Of a stretch of 49,503 nt of DNA, positions 43,187 to 49,503 are shown in pieces. The stretch lies in the NCBI GenBank assembly GCA_050945755.1, contig JBMNTN010000011.1, positions 1 to 49,503 on the forward strand. The letters run 5' to 3'. A program made the position numbers and the translations under genes. The DNA is from JAQVXR01 sp050945755. GTDB taxonomy: Bacteria; Bacillota; Dehalobacteriia; Dehalobacteriales; Dehalobacteriaceae. The notes below the pieces were generated by a model, which saw only the letters and a program-made list of their open reading frames with translations, was not told the origin of the DNA and did not search any database. Within the stretch, counting starts at the first letter, position 1. Each line of letters opens with the position of its first letter.

Positions 43187-43344
43187 GGCTACTACACTAT
43201 AACAGTATGGCAGTTCGCCAAAATATATTAGGTCCAAAAAGTACTAAGAGTAGGATTTTTTATTTTTAGAAAGAATTAAAAATAATATTTAAAAGCTGAA
43301 AAATTTGAGTTAAAATTCAGAAAAAGAAAACTGGTGAAACTAAA

Positions 43345-44058
43345 ATGCAAAACACATATCTCTACGGACCAATCTTATCCCGAAGATTAGGAAAATCCCT
43401 TGGTATTAACTTGACTCCCGGTAAAACATGCAGCTTGGACTGTATCTATTGTGAAAGAGGAAAGACAACAAGTCTAACACGGAAAAGAAAAGAATACTTT
43501 CCTACCCAAGAAGTGTTACGCGAATTGCAGGATTTCTTGAAAACACGTCCCGACATAGATTTCATCACCTTTTCCGGTCTGGGGGAACCCACCATGCACA
43601 CCGGTATTGGGAAAATCATTAAATTTTTAAAGGACTGTTTCCCCCAGTATAAGGTAGCCGTAATTACAAATGCCACGTTTTTTGATGAGCCTGGCGTAAT
43701 TGATGATATCAAACAGGCTGATTTAATTATCCCTTCCTTGGATGCAGTTTCAGAACATGTTTTTACCACTATTAACCGTCCTCATCCCGATCTGCACTCC
43801 AAGGACATTATTGCCAACATTAAGAAACTACGGGAATCTTATTCTGGGGAAATTTGGCTGGAAATATTTATCGTTCCCGGGGTAAACGACACACCGGAGG
43901 AATTAAAACTATTCAAAGAAGTGCTTGAAACTCTTGGCGTAAAAAAAATTCAGCTTAATTCTCTGGATAGGCCTGGAACAGTTGATTGGATTAAACCGGT
44001 GGAAAGAGAACAGTTGAAAAAAATTGCCTCGGCCATGGGGAACGTTGAAATAGTATAG
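43345..44058 (+). CDS. Radical SAM protein (COG0731-like)
   Basis: 237 residues. Radical SAM cluster motif CSLDCIYCE (CxxxCxxC), then FSGLGEPTMH, which binds SAM, and VPGVNDTPEELKLF. The opening YGPILSRRLGKSLGINLTP is typical of the COG0731 group, which includes wyosine-type enzymes but in bacteria is mostly of unknown reaction. ATG with CTGGTGA upstream. Single gene, convergent with the next. Confidence 0.85.
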   Translation: MQNTYLYGPILSRRLGKSLGINLTPGKTCSLDCIYCERGKTTSLTRKRKEYFPTQEVLRELQDFLKTRPDIDFITFSGLGEPTMHTGIGKIIKFLKDCFPQYKVAVITNATFFDEPGVIDDIKQADLIIPSLDAVSEHVFTTINRPHPDLHSKDIIANIKKLRESYSGEIWLEIFIVPGVNDTPEELKLFKEVLETLGVKKIQLNSLDRPGTVDWIKPVEREQLKKIASAMGNVEIV

Positions 44059-44066
44059 TATAATAT

Positions 44067-44495
44067 CTATTTTCCTTCCAACTTCATTTCACATAAAACC
44101 AGTTCCCCGGGTTCATGCAGGCAGACACCAGCCCAAATTAAAATGTTCCCAAAGGAAATGATGCGTCGAAAAACCCGTTCGCCTGTCTCCATCCCATACA
44201 CCACCCGGGCTATATGGCCTTCAATGGACTCAACAGATAGGCCGATTTCTCCCAATTTAAAATCGACGGCATTACCTTTTATAGCTCGTCCTCCCTTTTG
44301 CTTTAAGAGAGCAACTGTTTCCGTAAATACAGCCCAAGGAAGAAATTGGTCTTCCCTCAGGTTATCAACATATACGCCTTCCTTAGCCAATTCGGCTTTA
44401 AAGTACCGGTCGGTTTTAGACATTTGGATAAGAGCCGGGCTGCCAACCTCATTAAATTTGGCTCTAATGGCAGTAATCACATCAATACTTTCCAT
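44067..44495 (-). CDS. Hypothetical protein (142 aa)
   Basis: ATG 44495 with GGAGGG 6 bases upstream. Sequence has IRAKFNEVGSPALIQMSKTDRYF and a VSIE-like (LSVESIEGHIARVVYGMETGERVF) segment. Soluble, alpha/beta. No family recognised. An extended frame to 44567 has no ribosome site. Confidence 0.6.
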   Translation of the reverse strand: MESIDVITAIRAKFNEVGSPALIQMSKTDRYFKAELAKEGVYVDNLREDQFLPWAVFTETVALLKQKGGRAIKGNAVDFKLGEIGLSVESIEGHIARVVYGMETGERVFRRIISFGNILIWAGVCLHEPGELVLCEMKLEGK

Positions 44496-44723
44496 TAAGA
44501 TCCCTCCTGACGCATAACCCGATAATATTATATCTATCATTTGACATAAAATTTTTAATTCCTTCAAAATATTTCAACTTTTAAAATATAGCAATTTCCT
44601 CTATTTTTTCATTCATCACGATAAGTTCCACATAAACACGGGAACTTTATTGCACCTTATCAGTCTATTTTGGGAAAGGCGAGTTTTTTATTGCTGATTA
44701 AACCTTCATGAAGGAGCTAAAAC

Positions 44724-45014
44724 ATGGCTAATTATAATTTATTACCTGTCGTATACGCTATAACGATCAACACTATCGGCTTTTTTGTCATTGGCTTTGA
44801 TAAAATGAAAGCGAAATCTCACAAATGGCGAGTTCCGGAACGACGTATCTTCTTATTTGCCTTGATGGGCGGGGCTTTGGGTATTTATTCCGGCATGAAA
44901 TTATTCCGGCACAAAACAAAGCATCGCAAATTTACTGTAGGTATCCCCTTGCTCATCTTTATTAACGTGTTTGCTTATTATCTCATGTTAAAATACTTAA
45001 AATACTATTTATAA
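44724..45014 (+). CDS. DUF1294 membrane protein
   Basis: 96 residues, three membrane segments. FVIGFDKMKAKSHKWRVPE and FALMGGALGIYSGMKLFRHKT are the DUF1294 signature (DK…A…WRvPE; GG..G…G…RHKT). Function unknown. ATG with AAGGAG 7 bases upstream. Confidence 0.88.
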   Translation: MANYNLLPVVYAITINTIGFFVIGFDKMKAKSHKWRVPERRIFLFALMGGALGIYSGMKLFRHKTKHRKFTVGIPLLIFINVFAYYLMLKYLKYYL

Positions 45015-45028
45015 GCTTTATGAAATAA

Positions 45029-45070
45029 AAAGTCCCTTTCCGTTTACAATGGAAAGAGACTTCTTTTGAG
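45029..45070. terminator. Bidirectional terminator
   Basis: Stem AGTCCCTTTCC/GGAAAGAGACT with one mismatch, flanked by AAAA and TTTT, between the convergent DUF1294 and TerC genes. Confidence 0.8.
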
Positions 45071-45092
45071 TCTAACAAATAGATTTCATTCA

Positions 45093-45866
45093 CTAATTTA
45101 ATGCATGTTCTTCTTTTTTATCTTTGGAAAAGAACCATCCCGATAGAGCTATTAAAATCAAGACAGACCAAAAGATCAGTTTAAACTCCATAGTTTCCGG
45201 AATATTTTCCGGCAATATAGCTAGTTTAGGGTGAGATAAGGTAAATACCGCCAACTTAACCCCAACCCATCCGACAATAAGATATGCCGCTGTCTCCAGC
45301 CCTGGTCTTTGTTGTAAAAGTTTCACAAAAAGAGTAGCAGCAAATCGGATAATAATCAGCCCAATAAATCCACCACAAAAAACCACCATGAATTTGGCGC
45401 CGTCTAAACCGCCAATATTGGGCAAAGGTGTATTTGGTAATGTTACTACCAGAGCCACTGCTGCCATGATTGAATCAACTGCAAAAGCAATATCCGCCAA
45501 TTCTACTTTTAAAACAGTCATCCAAAAGCCTGACCCCGCTTGGCCATTTTCCGCATGCTTTTCCGTTTCATGTTCTGACCCAAAATATTTTTTAATAATA
45601 TGGTTTATTGAAAGAAATATTAAATAGGCCGCACCCACTGCCTGCACCTGCCATACTCCAATCAGAAACGAAATAATAAATAATGAAGAAAATCTAAAAA
45701 CAAAGGCCCCGCCTAAGCCATAGAATAGAGCCTTTTGCCTTTTCTTTTCCGGGAGATGCTTGACCATTATTGCCATGACAAGAGCATTATCAGCAGACAA
45801 AAGTCCCTCTAATCCTATCAGAACCAGGAGCACCCACCCATACTCAATCAATAATGATAACTCCAT
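45093..45866 (-). CDS. TerC family membrane protein, probable Mn exporter
   Basis: 257 residues, seven or more membrane helices. EGLLSADNALVMAIMVKHLP and VELADIAFAVDSIMAA are the two acidic TerC motifs that line the metal path. TerC proteins such as MeeF/MeeY export manganese, some to load secreted enzymes. The Mn riboswitch upstream strongly supports that role. ATG with GGAGGAATT upstream. Confidence 0.9.
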   Translation of the reverse strand: MELSLLIEYGWVLLVLIGLEGLLSADNALVMAIMVKHLPEKKRQKALFYGLGGAFVFRFSSLFIISFLIGVWQVQAVGAAYLIFLSINHIIKKYFGSEHETEKHAENGQAGSGFWMTVLKVELADIAFAVDSIMAAVALVVTLPNTPLPNIGGLDGAKFMVVFCGGFIGLIIIRFAATLFVKLLQQRPGLETAAYLIVGWVGVKLAVFTLSHPKLAILPENIPETMEFKLIFWSVLILIALSGWFFSKDKKEEHALN

Positions 45867-45989
45867 AATAATTCCTCCAGTTAAAATTTATTTAACATTT
45901 ACTTCATACCAGACTTTTTACATTGGAAAAATATGATACTACATAGTTTCTCGATAAAATGGCTTGTCTAATCTTAAATAATTGCTTAA

Positions 45990-46105
45990 TTAAAAAAGAC
46001 CTTACCAATGGTAAGGTCTCGCAAACAACAAATCTGTTGCCAACAAAGCCGGAGTCAAACTCGTCATGACGACTTTGCTGTATTAGCTACTCCCCTTAGA
46101 GTACA
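45990..46105 (-). promoter_or_regulatory. yybP-ykoY manganese riboswitch
   Basis: On the minus strand the leader starts TCTAAGGGGAGTAGC, the conserved 5' part of this class, and includes AAAGTCGTCA, GCCGGCTTTG-like pairing (CCGGCTTTGTTGGCAACA), then a 10-bp terminator stem (45997-46006 / 46010-46019) and TTTTTT. Mn2+ binding would favour the antiterminated form and raise terC expression. Confidence 0.92.
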
Positions 46106-46110
46106 GCATA

Positions 46111-46139
46111 ATTATAGATTAGTTTGGCTATTAATACAA
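46111..46139 (-). promoter_or_regulatory. Sigma-A promoter of riboswitch-terC
   Basis: -35 TTGTAT (plus 46134-46139), 17-base spacer, -10 TATAAT (46111-46116), placed a few bases before the riboswitch. Confidence 0.75.
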
Positions 46140-46329
46140 GCTGTTTTTTATAATTCAAAGAAAATCTTTTTGATTTCCCCAATTGCAGCTTCCGGATAAA
46201 ATACAAATCAAAATCTCATTTGTATAACCCATAATTATCATTTATTTTATTTTGACATTATGTTACACTATTTTTGTTTTTAATTTATGTTGTTGCTAAC
46301 AATAATTAGCTAACAAGGAGATTAAACAA

Positions 46330-47682
46330 ATGGAAAACGAACTACAAAAAAAGTACGGACTCTTGACCGCAATAGCAATGGTTATTGGTATTGTCGTTGG
46401 CAGCGGCGTATTTTTTAAAGCGGAAAAAGTTTTAGTCGCTACCGGCGGTAATCTGCCGCAGGGTATCTTAGCCTGGGGCATAGGCGGGATTATTATGATT
46501 GTCTGTGCCTATGTTTTTGCCACCATGGCAACCAGGTATGAAAAGGTTAATGGGGTTGTTGACTACGCGGAAGCCGCTCTGGGCGTTAAGTACGGTTATT
46601 TTGTCGGTTGGTTTATGGCTGTAATTTATTATCCAACTATAACTTCTGTATTGGCCTGGGTATCAGCAAGATATACATGTGTTTTGTTGGGATGGGATAT
46701 CGTAGGCGGTGAAGCTATGGCTATTTCCTGTTTCTATCTGCTTGGCATTTATGCTTTAAACGCTCTTTCCCCAAAGCTTGCCGGTAAGTTCCAGGTCTCA
46801 ACCACAATAATTAAGCTTATCCCTCTTTTTTTGATGGCCGTTGTCGGGACGATTGTCGGCATGCATAACGGCATTTTGGTCAGTAACTTCACCAGTGGTG
46901 TGATAGCGGATGTTACCACTTCCAATCCCCTGTTTACTGCTCTTGTTGCTACCGCTTTCGCATATGAAGGATGGATCATTGCAACCAGTATCAATGCAGA
47001 ACTGAATGATGCAAAGAAAAATCTGCCTTTGGCACTTACTTTCGGCACAATGTTTGTGGCCCTAATTTATATTCTTTACTATACAGGACTTGCCGGGGCT
47101 GTGGAAAACAGCGTTATGATGCAAGGCGGCGAAACAGGAGCGAAGCTGGCATTCTCCACTGTATTCTCCAATATTGGAGGTTCAGTTCTATTCGTTTTCG
47201 TGGTAATTTCCTGCTTGGGAACTTTAAATGGCTTGATGATGGGCTGTACCCGTGGTTTCTACTCTTTAGCAGCCAGAGATATTGGCCCGGCACCAAAAGT
47301 TTTTAAATGCCTTGATGCAAACACAAATATGCCTACTAACTCTTCTATTATAGGTGTTTTACTAACCGGTGCGTGGCTCTTGTACTTTTACGGGGCAAAT
47401 CTGGTTCCCGTCCCTTGGTTTGGACCGTTTAGTTTTGACAGTTCCGAACTACCCATTGTCACAATCTATGCCATGTATATTCCCATCTTCATTATGATGA
47501 TGATAAAAGAAGAATCCTTAAGCTTTTTCAAACGATTTCTCATGCCATCACTTGCACTCTGCGCCTGTATTTTTATGATAATTGCCGCATATTATGCCCA
47601 CGGCAAGGCAATATTTTTCTACCTGATTATTTTCACTGTAATTATGGCGATTGGGTTGATTATAAACGCTAAAAATAAATAA
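46330..47682 (+). CDS. APC-family amino acid permease
   Basis: 450 residues, about 12 membrane helices. The N-terminal GIVVGSGVFFKAEKVL is the APC substrate-site motif (GIxxGSGIF). FAYEGWIIATSINAEL is the helix-6 block. Imports an amino acid or amine; substrate not readable. ATG with CAAGGAG 8 bases upstream. A TTGACA element at 46252-46257 may be part of its promoter. Single-gene unit. Confidence 0.9.
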   Translation: MENELQKKYGLLTAIAMVIGIVVGSGVFFKAEKVLVATGGNLPQGILAWGIGGIIMIVCAYVFATMATRYEKVNGVVDYAEAALGVKYGYFVGWFMAVIYYPTITSVLAWVSARYTCVLLGWDIVGGEAMAISCFYLLGIYALNALSPKLAGKFQVSTTIIKLIPLFLMAVVGTIVGMHNGILVSNFTSGVIADVTTSNPLFTALVATAFAYEGWIIATSINAELNDAKKNLPLALTFGTMFVALIYILYYTGLAGAVENSVMMQGGETGAKLAFSTVFSNIGGSVLFVFVVISCLGTLNGLMMGCTRGFYSLAARDIGPAPKVFKCLDANTNMPTNSSIIGVLLTGAWLLYFYGANLVPVPWFGPFSFDSSELPIVTIYAMYIPIFIMMMIKEESLSFFKRFLMPSLALCACIFMIIAAYYAHGKAIFFYLIIFTVIMAIGLIINAKNK

Positions 47683-47712
47683 TTCTCATACCGAAAATGT
47701 TAATAAAAACAT

Positions 47713-47738
47713 ATCCCGCAAGCGCTTGCGGGATTTTT
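47713..47738 (+). terminator. Terminator of APC permease gene
   Basis: 22-base perfect palindrome ATCCCGCAAG/CGCTTGCGGGAT core followed by TTTTT, about 30 bases after the stop. Confidence 0.9.
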
Positions 47739-47797
47739 ACTATTGATAGTCACATATCTTCGATTAATTGTCCGGCCCAAAGTAAGTCAGGGACCGC

Positions 47798-47851
47798 CTA
47801 GACTCGCAGATTTATATAATCGAGGATTTGGTAGTACAGTTCTTTTCCCAC
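47798..47851 (-). pseudogene. Possible remnant of a MerR-controlled gene
   Basis: A GTG-to-TAG frame of 17 codons, 15 bases downstream of the MerR-type promoter's -10, reading VGKELYYQILDYINLRV. It could be the decayed start of an effector-binding protein gene. Too short to be certain. Confidence 0.2.
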
Positions 47852-47865
47852 GATATTACATTTTC

Positions 47866-47895
47866 ATTTTAAGTCTCCCGTAGGGAGACTGTCAA
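47866..47895 (-). promoter_or_regulatory. MerR-type promoter with internal dyad
   Basis: Minus strand: -35 TTGACA (plus 47890-47895) and -10 TAAAAT (47866-47871). The 18-base spacer is filled by the dyad AGTCTCCC-TAC-GGGAGACT. A dyad between -35 and -10 with a long spacer is the mark of MerR-family control. No intact gene lies downstream and no merR gene is in the window. Confidence 0.5.
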
Positions 47896-48109
47896 CCTGG
47901 GCGTTCGGAGTAAAAATAATTAACATTGGGCAACAGGGAACAAACTGGGACAAAAAAATTGGCCTGGTGATAAGTACCATTTCCTAACTGCAATTTTATC
48001 TCATGTAAATGTATTACTATGTAATTAACATGGTAATAACTGCAAGTAAAACCTGCTATAATAAAAGTAATTATTTTTTATATACAACAACACGATTGAG
48101 GTGAGCATA

Positions 48110-48913
48110 ATGCTAGGTGCGATTATTGGTGATATTGTCGGTTCTCGGTTTGAATGGAATAATACCAAAACCAAGGAATTTGAACTTTTAAACTATCACT
48201 GCTTTGTCACGGATGACAGTATTATGACACTGGCAGTGGCTAAAGCGATTTTGGACAGTAATAAAGACCTAGACGAAATAAGCAAAACAGTTGTCAAATG
48301 TATGCAGGAAATAGGTAGGCCTTACCCTAATTGTGGTTATGGCGGAATGTTTTATGAGTGGATGTACTCAGATAATCCACAACCATATAACAGTTTTGGA
48401 AACGGCGCAGCCATGCGTGTAAGTGCGTGTGGATTTTCCGCAGGCAGCCTTGAAGAAGCAATAATGTTGTCAAAAAAGGTGACTGAGGTTACCCACAATC
48501 ACCCGGAAGGCATAAAAGGAGCTGAAGCAACTGCAGTTGCAATCTATTTAGCGAGAACAGGAAATAGCATCCCGGAAATTCGTGATTATATCAATGATAA
48601 TTACTATCCAATGAATTTTACTTTGAATGGTATCCGCGACACATATCAGTTTAATGAAACCTGCCAAGAAACAGTACCACAGGCGATCATGGCATTCCTT
48701 GAATCAACAAGTTTTGAAGATGCTATCAGAAATGCCATCTCTATTGGCGGTGACAGTGATACTCTTGCCGCAATTACAGGCGGCATCGCAGAAGCATATT
48801 ACGGTATCCCAAATCAGATTAGAAAACACGCTCTTACCTACCTCGATGAGCGCTTAATGAAAATACTTGTTGATTTTGAAAACAAATATCCCCCACAAGA
48901 TGAAAAGGGATAA
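48110..48913 (+). CDS. ADP-ribosylglycohydrolase family protein (DraG-like)
   Basis: 267 residues from ATG 48110 (GAGGTGAG upstream). VTDDSIMTLAVAKAIL and GGDSDTLAAITGGIAEAYYG carry the metal-binding Thr-Asp-Asp and Asp-x-Asp of DraG/ARH enzymes. Removes ADP-ribose from proteins or small molecules. No matching ADP-ribosyltransferase or nitrogenase gene is in the window, so the target is unknown. Confidence 0.92.
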   Translation: MLGAIIGDIVGSRFEWNNTKTKEFELLNYHCFVTDDSIMTLAVAKAILDSNKDLDEISKTVVKCMQEIGRPYPNCGYGGMFYEWMYSDNPQPYNSFGNGAAMRVSACGFSAGSLEEAIMLSKKVTEVTHNHPEGIKGAEATAVAIYLARTGNSIPEIRDYINDNYYPMNFTLNGIRDTYQFNETCQETVPQAIMAFLESTSFEDAIRNAISIGGDSDTLAAITGGIAEAYYGIPNQIRKHALTYLDERLMKILVDFENKYPPQDEKG

Positions 48914-48943
48914 CCGGCGGTTAGGCTAAACCCGCCGGTTTTT
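48912..48943 (+). terminator. Terminator of ADP-ribosylglycohydrolase gene
   Basis: 9-bp stem AACCGGCGG/CCGCCGGTT followed by TTT. It overlaps the stop codon. Confidence 0.9.
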
Positions 48944-48975
48944 CTATTTATTCCGGATAACAAAATAGCGTGTAC

Positions 48976-49503
48976 TTAATTACTCTTTTGAGAGAATATC
49001 TGTGTTTGCCAAAGCTCTAAAACCTTTTCCATTCTCATCCCGCGGGATCCTTTGATCAATACCACATCTCCTTTTTTTAAGTATCCTTTGAGATATGCTG
49101 CAATATCTTCATGATTATCAAATATTTGATACTTCTTGCTGTCATTGATACCGCGAGCTACATCAGCCGCATTTTCTCCGATGATCGCAGTAAAGTCCAC
49201 ATTAAGTTCTCGACACATTTTTCCCACCTGAAAATGTCCCGGACCTGCCATCTCTCCCAGTTCAAAAATGTTGCCGATCACTGCTACGGATCTTTTCCCT
49301 TGTGCCAAATTTGCCAGGATATTTAAAGCCGCTTTCATGGAATCCGGGCTGGCATTGTAACTATCATTAATAAATTTGATCCCGTCTATCTCTAAAATAT
49401 CACATCTCAGCTTTTCCGGGCTGTAGTTACCCACCCCGGTTATTAGTTCCTCCGGACTCAAGCCTAACTCCATGCCGCAGGCAATTCCAAAAAGAGCATT
49501 GGA
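48976..49503 (-). CDS. murF: MurF C-terminal part, cut by window edge
   Basis: The frame is open to the window end, giving the last 175 residues. FINDSYNASPDSMKAAL and VIGNIFELGEMAGPGHFQVG, plus VLIKGSRGMRMEKVLELW at the end, are MurF-specific. MurF adds D-Ala-D-Ala to UDP-MurNAc-tripeptide in the cytoplasm. The N-terminal and ATP-binding parts lie to the right of the window; the rest of a division/cell-wall cluster may too. Confidence 0.95.
   Translation of the reverse strand, partial: SNALFGIACGMELGLSPEELITGVGNYSPEKLRCDILEIDGIKFINDSYNASPDSMKAALNILANLAQGKRSVAVIGNIFELGEMAGPGHFQVGKMCRELNVDFTAIIGENAADVARGINDSKKYQIFDNHEDIAAYLKGYLKKGDVVLIKGSRGMRMEKVLELWQTQIFSQKSN

Larger units (their letters stand above)
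47739..48109. other. Intergenic region with orphan promoter and remnant frame
   Basis: Holds a MerR-type promoter (47866-47895) pointing left and a 17-codon remnant frame (47798-47851) that begins VGKELYYQILDYINL. No complete gene is seen. The right part, about 47900-48100, looks featureless apart from a TATAAT-like AT-rich stretch before the hydrolase gene. Confidence 0.5.

Noticed and set aside
1..49503. CRISPR arrays, phage genes, transposases, rRNA
   Set aside because: No regularly spaced repeats, integrase, transposase or rRNA sequence was recognised in any part of the window.

Overview
The window looks like chromosome of an anaerobic, spore-forming clostridial Firmicute, probably Peptococcaceae-like. 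The clues are the sporulation genes yunB and ytxC, T-box leaders on pheS and thrS, a yybP-ykoY manganese riboswitch, the thrS-infC-rpmI-rplT-trmH-pheST-zapA gene order, moderately low GC, and a stand-alone corrinoid-activation protein. I cannot name the species from the sequence. No phage, insertion sequence or CRISPR array was seen.

Left region (1-11,100): a catabolic block on the minus strand. It holds a LarA-like (DUF2088) protein, a GlcF-like Fe-S subunit overlapping a GlcD-GlcE fusion flavoprotein, a single-ORF fusion of a GcvT-type folate aminomethyltransferase with a DapA-type Schiff-base lyase, and a CBS/PAS sigma-54 enhancer-binding protein (EBP). Near-consensus sigma-54 -24/-12 promoters precede the larA-like gene and the GcvT-DapA gene. 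Tandem 18-bp dyads (TGGTGA-N6-TCATCA type, repeats 20-21 bp apart) occur at three places: 1-38, 5953-5991 and 8938-8976. I infer one sigma-54 regulon for 2-hydroxy-acid and C1-linked catabolism, its operon structure continuing left of the window. This is the most novel part.

Middle region (11,200-33,000): mostly housekeeping. It runs yunB, a UgtP/MGDG-type glycosyltransferase, a class A PBP (the only long plus-strand gene here), mutS2, U32 peptidase, NIF3-like, 3-methyladenine glycosylase, zapA, pheT, pheS, a 30-codon yqzL-like gene, trmH-type methylase, rplT, rpmI, infC (AUU start), thrS, DUF445 and ytxC. Regulation is by T-boxes, an infC attenuator-type leader, and sigma-A promoters whose -35 boxes overlap the stop codons of the preceding genes.

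Right region (33,100-49,503): shorter transcription units. They include several tiny genes, tRNA-Val(GAC), an AbrB-type membrane protein, a lactate-utilisation pair (LutC plus a LutB-LutA fusion, LdhH-like), a B12-dependent methionine synthase activation-domain protein, DUF3006 plus an MBL-fold lipoprotein, a YfbR-like nucleotidase with an altered HD motif, a COG0731-type radical SAM enzyme, DUF1294, TerC under a Mn riboswitch, an APC permease, a DraG-like ADP-ribosylglycohydrolase and the C-terminal part of MurF, cut by the window edge. Together with the left block, the cell has two separate Fe-S/flavin or LUD routes for oxidising lactate- or glycolate-like acids.
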